Under the pieces are notes generated by a model that saw only the letters and a program-made list of their open reading frames with translations, made no database searches and had not been told where the DNA came from. Shown here one piece after another: positions 1 to 8,114 of a stretch of DNA of 37,950 bases (its first letter is position 1; each line of letters begins with the position of its first letter). This DNA is from an uncultured Prochlorococcus sp. (GTDB lineage: Bacteria; Cyanobacteriota; Cyanobacteriia; PCC-6307; Cyanobiaceae). Location: the NCBI GenBank assembly GCA_902590355.1, contig CACIWI010000008.1, positions 1 to 37,950 of the forward strand, in the 5' to 3' direction. The position numbers and the translations under genes are program-made.

Positions 1-228
1 AGATGAAAATGAATTTTGTAATTTTACGCATAAAAAATTCCATAAGATATCAAGTTTAAATTTAGTTATTGGTTCCTCAAAATATAAACAAATGATGATT
101 TTTTCTTTTTTATAATTACCTTGCAGAGTTAATGCATTCCTTTATTGTTTTATCTCTCTGATTCTGGCATAGCAAAAGTAAATTTTTTGATATAAATTTT
201 TAAGGCATTAAGCACTAAAGTTTAATTA

Positions 229-468
229 TCAAAGAGCTAAATCGCAATAATTTCCAGCACTCATATTTACTGAATTTTGTGAAGTAATTCTTTCTAAGTT
301 TTTATTTAAATTATTAGCTTGATTAGAAGCCGAATAAAATCCAACTGTTAAAAAAACAAGTGTGATAGAAGTTACGATTGTGCTGAACTGGATAACTCCA
401 TCTGCCAGAATAGCTGGAGTTTTTAGAGATAAAATAGCTTTTTTTCTCTTTGCTTTTGATTTTGCCAC
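229..468 (-). CDS. Small single-pass membrane protein, unknown function
   Basis: This 79-residue protein is not recognised as a named family. It opens with a very basic stretch (MAKSKAKRKK) followed by one hydrophobic segment at about residues 26-47. A polar, Asn-rich tail ends in NYCDLAL. Positive residues before the segment suggest the N-terminus stays in the cytoplasm and the tail faces outward. The start is a GTG with AAGG a few bases upstream, inside AAGGTTAACATTGTG. It is divergent from the small membrane protein at 757. It is AT-rich and isolated, so it could be a fast-evolving lineage-specific gene. Confidence 0.55.
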   Translation of the reverse strand: MAKSKAKRKKAILSLKTPAILADGVIQFSTIVTSITLVFLTVGFYSASNQANNLNKNLERITSQNSVNMSAGNYCDLAL

Positions 469-548
469 AATGTTAACCTTTACTTAAATTTTTCTTAAGT
501 TATTGTTAATAATAAGTAAAAAAAAATAATTTGTCACTTAGTAAATTT

Positions 549-564
549 ACTCATTTTGATGAGT
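549..564. other. Small perfect inverted repeat in divergent intergenic region
   Basis: ACTCAT, a four-base TTTG loop, then ATGAGT form a 6-bp hairpin in the 288-bp AT-rich gap between two divergent small genes (469-756). No T-run follows, so it is not a clear terminator. It could be an operator or chance. Nothing else in this gap is supportable beyond the promoters that two divergent genes must have. Confidence 0.2.
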
Positions 565-756
565 CGTTCGAATCGAGAAATCTTAATATTTTCAACTATT
601 AATTTATATTGACCTTAAAATTAATAGCTTCTTTAAATTTTTAAGCGTCTTGACTTTCTTTAAACAAATTTATTTTTAAATTAATTACCTCTTAATTTTC
701 GTTACTTACCTTAAATTTATCGACTAAATATTGACGCCTTATTTAGCTGATTTCAT

Positions 757-1056
757 ATGAACAAATTAAATATTTATAAAACAAAAACAATAAACTTTTT
801 AAGAAAATATTCATTAAATATTTTTATGGCTATTGTAGCTATCAATTCATATTCTATTTCAAGTACTCTTAAAGAAAATAGAAATATTTTAAATGAAAAT
901 GTAAAGTTACTAAGATATAAAGAGATTTGCGCGAGATATTATACTTTTTATTCTTCTGGAACTAATGAGCAGGCAGAAAGTAGAGAGGAATTGACAGCTT
1001 CTTTGTTAGATGTTCCATTGGAGCTTGTTGATACTTTTTGCCAAAGGATGATATAG
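757..1056 (+). CDS. Small membrane-anchored protein, unknown function
   Basis: A 99-residue protein with a basic N-terminus, a hydrophobic segment at about residues 20-38, and a charged, probably helical stretch (TLKENRNILNENVKLL). The C-terminal region carries two Cys residues and many acidic residues. No family is recognised. It has an ATG start without an obvious Shine-Dalgarno, common in this genome. Its plan (basic head, one membrane segment, Asn/Lys helix, Cys near the end) resembles the divergent 79-residue neighbour, so the two may be paired or distantly related; that is inference only. Confidence 0.55.
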   Translation: MNKLNIYKTKTINFLRKYSLNIFMAIVAINSYSISSTLKENRNILNENVKLLRYKEICARYYTFYSSGTNEQAESREELTASLLDVPLELVDTFCQRMI

Positions 1057-1062
1057 ATATTT

Positions 1063-1087
1063 TTCTCTTAATAAATTGAGAATTTTT
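1063..1087 (+). terminator. Weak candidate terminator after the 99-aa gene
   Basis: TTCTC and GAGAA form a 5-bp stem around a 10-base loop, followed directly by TTTTT. It begins 7 bp after the stop codon, the right place for a terminator, but the stem is short. The rest of the gap to 1272 is AT-rich with no feature I can support. Confidence 0.3.
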
Positions 1088-1272
1088 AAAAAGTTTTTTG
1101 CACCGTATTGAAAATGAAATGTAGTATTTTAAATTTTTGCAGATAGTTATGATTTAATTAAACGTTTATAATTTTATTATCGTATTTTTTAAAATTAAAT
1201 TTAAAAATGGTTTAATTATCAAAATATATGATGTAATTTTAAGTAAATTTAAAAAAATTATATATTTTTAAA

Positions 1273-2064
1273 ATGTCAATTAAGGGTCTAATTCTATTCG
1301 ATATAGATGGAGTTATTAGAGATGTTTCAAATAGCTATAGAATGGCAATTATAAAAACAGTAAAGCATTATTGTTTTTGGGAACCAAGTATTTTCGAAAT
1401 TGATGAAATAAAAAATGAAGGGATTTGGAACAATGACTGGGATTTAAGTTTAGAACTAATAAAAAGACACATAGTAAGCAATAGATTAACTATTACACCT
1501 CCAACAAGGAAAGAATTAGTTTGCCATTTTGAAAATTTATATTTTGGTTTGAAATCACCTCTAGAATCAGAAATTTGGACAGGATTTATAAAAAACGAAA
1601 AAATTCTTATCGAGAAAAATATTTTTAGCGAACTAACTAAAAATAGTATTTTGTGGGGTTTTGTAAGTGGAGCAGAAAGGGCATCAGCTGAATATATATT
1701 AAAGAATAAATTAAAACTTCTGAATCCTCCGCTAGTCGCGATGGGAGAAGCTCCAGATAAACCTGATCCTAAAGGTTTCATTTATTTATCTAAAAAATTA
1801 CTTAATCAAGAGCTTGGAAGATCAGCTCCTCCCATAGCATATATTGGAGATACGGTAGCAGATGTTAAAACAATTATTAATTCAAGAAAAATAATTCCAG
1901 AGCAGAAATTTATAAGTCTTGCTGTCGCTCCACCACATTTGCATTTAAAAAACAGTTTAAAAGCGAGAGAAATATATGAATCCAAACTAAAGATTGCAGG
2001 AGCAGATTTCATACTGAATTCAGTAAATGATATAAAAAATATTTTTAAAAATTTATTTTTTTAA
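1273..2064 (+). CDS. HAD-superfamily phosphatase, TIGR01548-like
   Basis: A 263-residue haloacid-dehalogenase-type hydrolase, probably removing phosphate from a small metabolite whose identity is unknown. The four HAD motifs are visible: LFDIDGVIRD (nucleophile D10 and acid/base D12), a Ser in GFVSGAE for motif II, the Lys of APDKPDP for motif III, and YIGDTVADVK supplying the metal-binding acids of motif IV. The opening and the GDTVADV block fit the cyanobacterial family TIGR01548. It converges with the NUDIX gene, with 13 bp between the two stops. No Shine-Dalgarno is visible at the ATG. Confidence 0.85.
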   Translation: MSIKGLILFDIDGVIRDVSNSYRMAIIKTVKHYCFWEPSIFEIDEIKNEGIWNNDWDLSLELIKRHIVSNRLTITPPTRKELVCHFENLYFGLKSPLESEIWTGFIKNEKILIEKNIFSELTKNSILWGFVSGAERASAEYILKNKLKLLNPPLVAMGEAPDKPDPKGFIYLSKKLLNQELGRSAPPIAYIGDTVADVKTIINSRKIIPEQKFISLAVAPPHLHLKNSLKAREIYESKLKIAGADFILNSVNDIKNIFKNLFF

Positions 2065-2077
2065 AATAAATTAGTAT

Positions 2078-2632
2078 TTAGATTAAATCATAAACTTTAA
2101 AAAAAAAGGCTATCGTAGCTGAATCTTTTATTACTCCAGAGTAAATTAAATCTCTGATTTTCTCTTTACTAAAAAATAAAACTTCGATTTCCTCATCATC
2201 ATCTTTATCTAATAAATTAGCCTCTTTAAAAATATTGTTAGCTAAAAACAAATGTATTCTTTCATTAGAATAAGATGGCGACTCAAAGATTTCTCCAAAA
2301 TATTTGAAACTTTTTGAAGAATAGCCAGTCTCTTCTATGAGTTCTCTTCTTATAGCCGATATTGGCTTTTCATTATTTTTAATAGTACCTGATGGGAATT
2401 CTAAAATATATTCTTCAACTGGAAATCTATATTGATTTAAAACAATTATCTTTTCTTGTTCATTCTTAGCTATCACCATTGTTGATCCATTATGGTCAAT
2501 AGAACCATATCTCCCTATGGAGGAATTATTTAGCTTTAAATGTTCGATTTTTAAATTTACATTTTTAGTGGTTTCAAAAATTTCTCTCTTAAAAAAAATA
2601 TGATTTTTTCTGGATTCGGAATCTGATTTCAT
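2078..2632 (-). CDS. NUDIX hydrolase, ADP-ribose pyrophosphatase-like
   Basis: A 184-residue NUDIX enzyme expected to cleave a nucleoside diphosphate linked to another group, most likely ADP-ribose or an ADP-sugar. The full NUDIX box is present at residues 82-104: G82, five residues, E88, seven residues, then RELIEETGY with catalytic E100 and E101. Upstream, LNQYRFPVEEYILEFPSG matches the QYR...E(L/F)P(A/S)G pattern typical of the NudF group. It is divergent from the PhnZ-like gene with a shared 56-bp intergenic region. The substrate assignment is by family resemblance only. Confidence 0.88.
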   Translation of the reverse strand: MKSDSESRKNHIFFKREIFETTKNVNLKIEHLKLNNSSIGRYGSIDHNGSTMVIAKNEQEKIIVLNQYRFPVEEYILEFPSGTIKNNEKPISAIRRELIEETGYSSKSFKYFGEIFESPSYSNERIHLFLANNIFKEANLLDKDDDEEIEVLFFSKEKIRDLIYSGVIKDSATIAFFFKVYDLI

Positions 2633-2688
2633 TATTTCATATTATATAAATTATTAACCTTTATTTTAATAAGATATATTTTAAGGAA
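2633..2688. promoter_or_regulatory. Shared divergent promoter region, NUDIX / PhnZ-like
   Basis: Two divergent genes are separated by only 56 bp, so both promoters must lie here or reach into the coding regions. On the + strand TAAGATATATT is an AT-rich -10-like stretch, and AAGGAA sits just before the ATG at 2689 as a Shine-Dalgarno. TTAACCT and TTTTAATA repeats are present, but their spacing (12 bp) does not match a cyanobacterial PHO box. Confidence 0.35.
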
Positions 2689-3267
2689 ATGGCACATCTT
2701 AATTTGATGAAAAATATAAATTTAAAGGATAAAAAAGAATTCTTTAGAATGATTAATTATTTATTTTCTCAGAAAGGTAAAGAACAATATGCAGGTGAGG
2801 AAATAACAGTCTCAGATCATATGCTTCAATCCGCTACTCATGCGGTAAATAACGGTTTATCAGATGAAATCATTATCGCATCCCTTTTTCACGATGTAGG
2901 TCATTTACTTCTTGATCAAGATATCTATTCTAAATATAATGCTCATGAAAAAATAGGTGCAGAATTTATTAAGGACTTTTTCTCAGATAAAATTTTTAAT
3001 TGCGTAAGAATGCATGTTGATGCCAAAAGATACCTATGTACAAAAGATTCTTCTTATTTTGCAAAACTTTCATCAGCTTCAGTAGCATCATTGAAGGTTC
3101 AGGGAGGTGAAATGAATAAGGAAGAAATAAAAAGTTTTGAAAAAAATCAGTTTTTTAATGAAATTTTATTGGTTAGAGAATTAGATGAAAAGGCAAAAGA
3201 TACTAATTTTAAAAACCTAGAATTGGAATTTTTTATTACAAAAATTGAAAGTATTTTTTTAAGCTAA
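2689..3267 (+). CDS. phnZ: PhnZ-like HD-domain mixed-valent di-iron oxygenase
   Basis: A 192-residue HD-domain protein of the PhnZ type. PhnZ uses a di-iron centre and O2 to cleave the C-P bond of 1-hydroxy-phosphonates, giving phosphate and a carboxylate. The metal ligands and substrate residues known from PhnZ are all present with matching spacing: Y34 and E37 (YAGE), H44, the HD pair H68-D69, H72, H86 (AHEKIGAEF), H109 and K113 (MHVDAKRYL) and D166 (RELDEKAK). AAGGAA precedes the ATG. Its stop overlaps the convergent FAD oxidoreductase stop by 4 bp. The usual partner PhnY, an Fe/2-oxoglutarate hydroxylase, is absent, so the substrate could be 1-hydroxy-aminoethylphosphonate, hydroxymethylphosphonate or a relative. 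Confidence 0.87.
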   Translation: MAHLNLMKNINLKDKKEFFRMINYLFSQKGKEQYAGEEITVSDHMLQSATHAVNNGLSDEIIIASLFHDVGHLLLDQDIYSKYNAHEKIGAEFIKDFFSDKIFNCVRMHVDAKRYLCTKDSSYFAKLSSASVASLKVQGGEMNKEEIKSFEKNQFFNEILLVRELDEKAKDTNFKNLELEFFITKIESIFLS

Positions 3268-4409
3268 AAATTTAAATATTCTTCAGCTATTTCTTCTGCG
3301 AGTCCAAATGATTGGGTCATTCCAGCACCGCCCAAACAATTGACTATTAGGATTGAATCATCAACTTCTTTTATTAACTCTGTTCCTCCTATTAACTTAG
3401 GATATATTCCGTTCCATCTTGAGGCTATCTCAATTGAAGGAAGACTTATAAAACTCTTAACTTGATCGACAATAAATTTATTTATTTCTTCATTATTAAA
3501 AGGATCAAAAGTTAATCCATACTCATGAGAATCTCCCAAAATAATTTCACCTAATCCATTTTGAGAAATCATAATATGTATTCCGTTTTCAATTGCAAAA
3601 GGGAACTCTTTTTTATATCTATCTTTTAAAGAATTAATTGATGAACATTCAGCAAAAGAATCATAATGCGTTAATGTAAAACCTGAACAAAGTGCAGGTC
3701 CTAACTTAAAGTTTTTAGGTTGAGTAATTGTTCTTAACATTTGAAGCTTGCTTTTGGTTGTATGAAATTTCTTATATTCTTGAGGAAATAATGATTCAAA
3801 ATCGGCTCCTGAACAAATTATACTTTTTTTTGTATTAATCTTATTACCATCACTTGTAAATACTAAATTTGGCTCAACACTTGAAACTGTTGTACCAAAA
3901 TTAAATTCAACTCCATATTTATTCTTTAATAAAATTGTAATCTTTTTAATTGCCTCTCTAGGATCAACAATCATTTCAGTAGGACTCCACAATCCTCCAA
4001 TTAATCCTTTACTTAAAACATAAGGGCTAAGATTAAAGATTTGCTTTATTGAAAGTAATTCTGCACTTGAATTTTTAAACTTAGACAAATCACAATATTC
4101 TTTCATAACCTGATATTCATCTTCTTTATATGCCAAAATAATTGAACCAACTTGATCTAAAAAAAAGTCGCTGCTTTGGGCTGTCTCAATCCATATTTTT
4201 CTAGAATTAAGAGCTCTACTATATAGCTTTCCAAAAGGTTGACCAATTGGCCATATCATTCCAAAGTTTCTTATTGAAGCTCCAATAGCTTTTTCTTCTC
4301 TCTCAAAAACTTTTACACTAAAACCTCTTTTTGCAGCTGACAATGCATGAGCAAGACCTACAATACCTGCTCCAATAATAGCTATATCAGTTTTACAATT
4401 TTTAGACAT
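3264..4409 (-). CDS. FAD-dependent oxidoreductase, aminophosphonate-associated (TIGR03364-like)
   Basis: A 381-residue DAO-family flavoenzyme. The N-terminal FAD-binding Rossmann motif IIGAGIVGLAHALSAAKRG ends at the acidic VFE, and RNFGMIWPIGQP is a hallmark of the TIGR03364 group found in phosphonate clusters. The C-terminus (NCLGGAGMTQSFGLAEE) is the second flavin contact. Related enzymes oxidatively deaminate 2-aminoethylphosphonate or its N-methyl form to phosphonoacetaldehyde, the substrate of the upstream PhnX-like hydrolase; that match is the best evidence for its role here. I take the ATG at 4409 rather than the preceding TTG. It overlaps the hydrolase gene by 8 bp, implying coupled translation. 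Confidence 0.85.
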   Translation of the reverse strand: MSKNCKTDIAIIGAGIVGLAHALSAAKRGFSVKVFEREEKAIGASIRNFGMIWPIGQPFGKLYSRALNSRKIWIETAQSSDFFLDQVGSIILAYKEDEYQVMKEYCDLSKFKNSSAELLSIKQIFNLSPYVLSKGLIGGLWSPTEMIVDPREAIKKITILLKNKYGVEFNFGTTVSSVEPNLVFTSDGNKINTKKSIICSGADFESLFPQEYKKFHTTKSKLQMLRTITQPKNFKLGPALCSGFTLTHYDSFAECSSINSLKDRYKKEFPFAIENGIHIMISQNGLGEIILGDSHEYGLTFDPFNNEEINKFIVDQVKSFISLPSIEIASRWNGIYPKLIGGTELIKEVDDSILIVNCLGGAGMTQSFGLAEEIAEEYLNF

Positions 4410-5133
4410 CAATAAATTGATTTAAGTAAGATGAAAATTCATTTAAGGAAGAAAAAAGTCCATCATTTTTATAAGCCTCAAGCTGTTCTTTTGAATGAGT
4501 TCCATTTGTGACTGCAAAAGATTTTAAACAGCCTGCACTTACTCCTGATTTCAAATCAGATGGGGTATCACCTATAACAACTACTGATTTAGGATCATCA
4601 ATTCCTAAAACATACATTGCCTTTTGAATCATATATGGAGAAGGACGGCCTTCGTTATTATAAATTTCTGAAGGGGTTACTGATACATCAATAATTGAAG
4701 ATGAGCCTCCCACATAATTATCATTAAGTCCTAAATCCCATCCAAGATTTTTAAGTATTATGTTTGTTACTTTTCTATAAAAACCTGTGTTTAATCCAAT
4801 AAAAATATTTTTTGTTTTTAAGGATCTAAATAACTCAAGACAGCCTTCTGTTGGTTCAATATCAGTAGATAAATAGTGACTTTCTAAGATATCCTTAAAA
4901 GTTTCAAAAGATTTATTCACATAAGTTTCAAATTTATTACTACCTTTACCAATTCTCTCTTCCCATAATAATTGAAAGACCTTCTTTTTTGGAATGCCAT
5001 GTAATCGATCAACTTCATTTTTATTAGTATTTAAACCTGTTCTTGAGGCGGCCTCTAAAAAACATCCAGTAACTTCATTTTTATCCTTCACAGTAGTGCC
5101 AGCCATATCAAAAATAACAAGTTTTATTTTCAT
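4402..5133 (-). CDS. Phosphonatase-like HAD hydrolase (PhnX-like, TIGR03351-like)
   Basis: A 243-residue HAD enzyme predicted to split phosphonoacetaldehyde into acetaldehyde and phosphate. The first motif is FDMAGTT: nucleophile D9 is followed at +2 by Ala rather than the usual acid, as in true phosphonatases (DxAGTT). K49 in HGIPKKKV sits where PhnX has its Schiff-base lysine. GRPSPYM and VIGDTPSDL complete the core. It lies between the transporter and the FAD oxidoreductase, overlapping the latter. The closest named family, TIGR03351, is called phosphonatase-like because members differ from classical PhnX in the cap region, so an exact substrate is not proven. Confidence 0.85.
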   Translation of the reverse strand: MKIKLVIFDMAGTTVKDKNEVTGCFLEAASRTGLNTNKNEVDRLHGIPKKKVFQLLWEERIGKGSNKFETYVNKSFETFKDILESHYLSTDIEPTEGCLELFRSLKTKNIFIGLNTGFYRKVTNIILKNLGWDLGLNDNYVGGSSSIIDVSVTPSEIYNNEGRPSPYMIQKAMYVLGIDDPKSVVVIGDTPSDLKSGVSAGCLKSFAVTNGTHSKEQLEAYKNDGLFSSLNEFSSYLNQFIDV

Positions 5134-5182
5134 ATTTTTTTCTTCGTAATATTGATTTTATTCATTTAAGTTTAAGTAGTGT

Positions 5183-6922
5183 TTAAGTTTCTAATGGATT
5201 AATCCAAACAGAAGATTTTTTCGAGACATTCCTAGAAGTAAATTCATAAATTAACCTTACGGATAGACTTGTTAAAACGATAAGAGTAGACATTGCAGCC
5301 GCTGATGCTGTATCTCCTGCATCATCCATGTTTACAATTGAAACAGATGAAACTGGTATTTTTGCTGGGTAGAGAAAAATAATAGCTGATACAGTTATCA
5401 TTGAATTAACAAAATAATAACTTCCTATCTCTAAGATTGTTGGGAGTGATAATGGTATCGTTATTCTTAAAAAGGTTTTATAAAAAGGAACTTTTAAAGA
5501 CTCTGATACCTCTTCAAATTCCTTATCAATTTGTTTTAAAGTTGTTGTTGCTGATATAAAACACACTGTGAAAAAATGTATGATATTAGCTAATACAAGG
5601 ATTCCCATTGTTCCATAAAGTAATGAGAAAGGATTAAATATTTGAAAATCTAAAAAGGGTACAGAGAAAGAAGGTTTATTAAAAAAAAGAATATAGGATA
5701 AGCCAAGTACTAAGCCAGGAATTGCAATTGGTAATGTTGAAAAAAAGTATATTAGCATTCTTATTTTTTTTAATGGTTTAAATTTTTCTACTAAATAAGC
5801 TGTAAAAAATACAAATATAGTCCCAAATATTGCAGTATAAATTGACATGAAAACAGTATTAAAATAAGGTTCATAACCATTTCCAGCTACATTAGAAAAT
5901 CTAAAGTTTTGTAATGATAGAGAAATATCGTATGGCCATATTTTTATTAGCGAGGCTAATACTATAGATGAAAAGACACCAATTACTAAAATCAAAATTA
6001 AACTGCAAAAAATAAACATTATTGAATCAACTATCAGGTTCTTCCTTGGTTTAAACGGTATAGATTTTCCCGAAATTAGAGATGCTTCATTCTTTTGGAA
6101 ATTTTTATCAATTAGAAAAGCCAAAATTGAGGGTACTAAAAGATAGATGCTAATAGTTGCTCCCATGGCAAAGTTTTGTTGACCAACAACTTGTTTATAA
6201 ATATCTGTAGCAAGTACATTAAAGTTCCCCCCAACAACTTTAGGAACTCCAAAATCCGTAAAAGATAAAATAAAACATATAAAAAATGAATTCATCAGTC
6301 CATATTTGATATTGGGTAAAGTAATAGTTAAGAATTTTCTAAGTGGAGATGCTTTCAGAGATTCTGCTGCTTCATATAATCTTTGATCACTAAGATTTAA
6401 TGCTGACACAAGAATAATTAGAGCTTGAGGAAAGCAGTAAAAAATTTCACCTATAATTATTCCATTAAAACCATATAGATTTATATCAAATCCAGGAATA
6501 GTCCCAAAAAATCCTTGAGTAATTAAACCTTGTTTTCCAAAAATATAAATTAAACCTATGGCAACAGCCAGGGGTGGAATATATAAAGAAAATAAGCTAA
6601 AAGTATTGAAAAATTTTTTTAATGGTAATCTTGTCCTCGTGAGAGCATAAGCATAAATAAATCCAATTAATACAGAAAAAAAAGTCGTAGTAATTGCTAC
6701 CTTTAAGCTATTTATAAAGGATTGCGTTAAGGATGGATTTTGAATATAGTTTATAAAATTTTCTAATCCTATAAAATTATTTTTGTTATCACTAAAGCTT
6801 TTTAAGAATAATGGAAGTAAAGGAATTATGATAAAAAAGCTAACTAATATAAATACAAAAATAATTAAAATTCTTAATAATAAGATGTTAAAACTTTTGT
6901 TAAAATTTTTTTTAAAATACAT
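5183..6922 (-). CDS. Fused double ABC permease, 2-aminoethylphosphonate type
   Basis: This inner-membrane protein holds two permease domains in one chain, about 12 hydrophobic segments over 579 residues. Each half ends in a cytoplasmic EAA loop that docks onto the ATPase: EAAESLKASPLRKFLTITLP in the first half and EVSESLKVPFYKTFLRITIP in the second. The layout resembles iron(III) permeases of the FbpB/SfuB type and the 2-aminoethylphosphonate permease TIGR03262; the neighbouring phosphonate enzymes favour the latter. I chose the ATG at 6922, 4 bp after the ATPase stop, over a TTG at 6943 that would overlap the ATPase. The downstream hydrolase starts 49 bp further on. Confidence 0.85.
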   Translation of the reverse strand: MYFKKNFNKSFNILLLRILIIFVFILVSFFIIIPLLPLFLKSFSDNKNNFIGLENFINYIQNPSLTQSFINSLKVAITTTFFSVLIGFIYAYALTRTRLPLKKFFNTFSLFSLYIPPLAVAIGLIYIFGKQGLITQGFFGTIPGFDINLYGFNGIIIGEIFYCFPQALIILVSALNLSDQRLYEAAESLKASPLRKFLTITLPNIKYGLMNSFFICFILSFTDFGVPKVVGGNFNVLATDIYKQVVGQQNFAMGATISIYLLVPSILAFLIDKNFQKNEASLISGKSIPFKPRKNLIVDSIMFIFCSLILILVIGVFSSIVLASLIKIWPYDISLSLQNFRFSNVAGNGYEPYFNTVFMSIYTAIFGTIFVFFTAYLVEKFKPLKKIRMLIYFFSTLPIAIPGLVLGLSYILFFNKPSFSVPFLDFQIFNPFSLLYGTMGILVLANIIHFFTVCFISATTTLKQIDKEFEEVSESLKVPFYKTFLRITIPLSLPTILEIGSYYFVNSMITVSAIIFLYPAKIPVSSVSIVNMDDAGDTASAAAMSTLIVLTSLSVRLIYEFTSRNVSKKSSVWINPLET

Positions 6923-6926
6923 TGAC

Positions 6927-8033
6927 TTATAAATTACTTTCAAATAATTTAATTTTTTCTTTTTTTAATTTAATATCTATAAAATCTCCAATTTTTAAAT
7001 TATTAGAGATCACTTGATTAGAAATAACGTCTACAAAAATATTTTCTTCTAGCTTAGATTCTAAAACTACTGTTAATCTAAAAATTGTTCCTAAATAAGT
7101 AATTTCTTTTATTTTTACTCTAAGAATATTTTCTTCCTTTTCTATATTTTTTCTGAACTTAATAATTTCAATATCTTCAGGTCTAATACCAAGCAAGCAG
7201 TTTTCTAAAAATGAATATTCTGTATTCTGTGAAATTAAAAATCTATTATTAAGATAATAAAAAACACAATTTTTCTTATCATATTTACCTTTTAACAAAT
7301 TCATCTTCCCTATGAAATCAGCAACAAAGGGTGTAATTGGATTTTTATACAATTCAAAAGGTGTTCCAATTTGAGCAATATGACCTCTTTCCATGACTAC
7401 AACTCTATCTGCCATAGATAAAGCTTCAGTTTGATCATGGGTAACCATGATAGTAGTTAAATTAAGTTTCTTTTGTATTAGTTTAATTTCATTTCTTAAT
7501 TTTGATCTAACTTGAGCATCTAGGGCTGAAAGAGGTTCATCTAATAAAAGTAAACCAGGAGATAATGCCATGGCTCTCGCCAAAGCCACTCTTTGTTGTT
7601 GACCTCCAGATAATTGAGATGGAAATTGGTCAGAATATTTTTCTAATCCAACCAAACGAAGTAAATTATTAGTTCTTTTTTCAATTTCTTTTTTATTTAT
7701 TTTTTTATTTTCAAGACCATAAGCTATATTTTGTTTTGCATTAAGGTTTGGAAATAATGCATATGACTGAAAAACAATTCCAAAGTCTCTTTTCTCAGTG
7801 GGGGAATTAGAAATTAAAAGCCCATCTTGAACAATATCGCCATTTGTTTGTCTCTCTAAGCCAGAAATTATTCTTAGCAGAGTTGTTTTTCCACAACCAC
7901 TTGGTCCTAATAAACATAAAAATTCTCCCTTAAAAACATCCAAGTGAATATTTTTCAAAACGAATGTTTCCCCAAAGTTTTTACTGATATTTTTGATTTC
8001 TAAATATTTAAAACTTCCTTCTTTTTTAATCAT
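6927..8033 (-). CDS. ABC transporter ATPase, aminophosphonate importer
   Basis: A 368-residue ATPase driving the phosphonate importer. Walker A GPSGCGKTT spans residues 43-51, the Q-loop is Q89, the signature LSGGQ is 141-145, Walker B LLLLDEP is 161-167 and the H-loop His is H199 (VTHDQTEALSMADR). The C-terminal third, after about residue 240, is a TOBE-like regulatory domain of the CUT2/PotA-FbpC subfamily. It follows the substrate-binding protein gene after 81 bp that contain a strong hairpin. Sequence alone does not separate iron, spermidine and aminophosphonate ATPases; gene context decides. Confidence 0.9.
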   Translation of the reverse strand: MIKKEGSFKYLEIKNISKNFGETFVLKNIHLDVFKGEFLCLLGPSGCGKTTLLRIISGLERQTNGDIVQDGLLISNSPTEKRDFGIVFQSYALFPNLNAKQNIAYGLENKKINKKEIEKRTNNLLRLVGLEKYSDQFPSQLSGGQQQRVALARAMALSPGLLLLDEPLSALDAQVRSKLRNEIKLIQKKLNLTTIMVTHDQTEALSMADRVVVMERGHIAQIGTPFELYKNPITPFVADFIGKMNLLKGKYDKKNCVFYYLNNRFLISQNTEYSFLENCLLGIRPEDIEIIKFRKNIEKEENILRVKIKEITYLGTIFRLTVVLESKLEENIFVDVISNQVISNNLKIGDFIDIKLKKEKIKLFESNL

Positions 8034-8062
8034 TAAATTTAAAATAATTATTCATCTAGATG

Positions 8063-8097
8063 ATAAATTCCATGAATTGCTAATTCATGGAATTTAT
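8063..8097 (-). promoter_or_regulatory. Strong intercistronic hairpin between binding-protein and ATPase genes
   Basis: A perfect 16-bp stem (core arms AAATTCCATGAATT and AATTCATGGAATTT, loop GCT) lies between the substrate-binding protein stop at 8115 and the ATPase start at 8033. No long T-run follows on the - strand. Such hairpins typically protect the binding-protein message or partly attenuate read-through, giving more binding protein than membrane parts. This role is inference from position; the hairpin itself is plain in the sequence. Confidence 0.8.
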
Positions 8098-8114
8098 TTA
8101 TATGCTTTTAATTT

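Noticed and set aside
1-43. A - strand ATG at 43 (MEFFMRKITKFIFI) open to the left edge
   Set aside because: Only 14 codons are inside the window; it could be the start of a secreted-protein gene but cannot be supported.
1368-2012. Long - strand frames opposite the HAD phosphatase
   Set aside because: The + strand frame carries all HAD motifs; the opposite frames are antisense shadows without recognisable motifs.
2633-2688. PHO-box reading of TTAACCT and TTTTAATA before the PhnZ-like gene
   Set aside because: Spacing is 12 bp rather than 11 and the elements are poor matches in AT-rich DNA.
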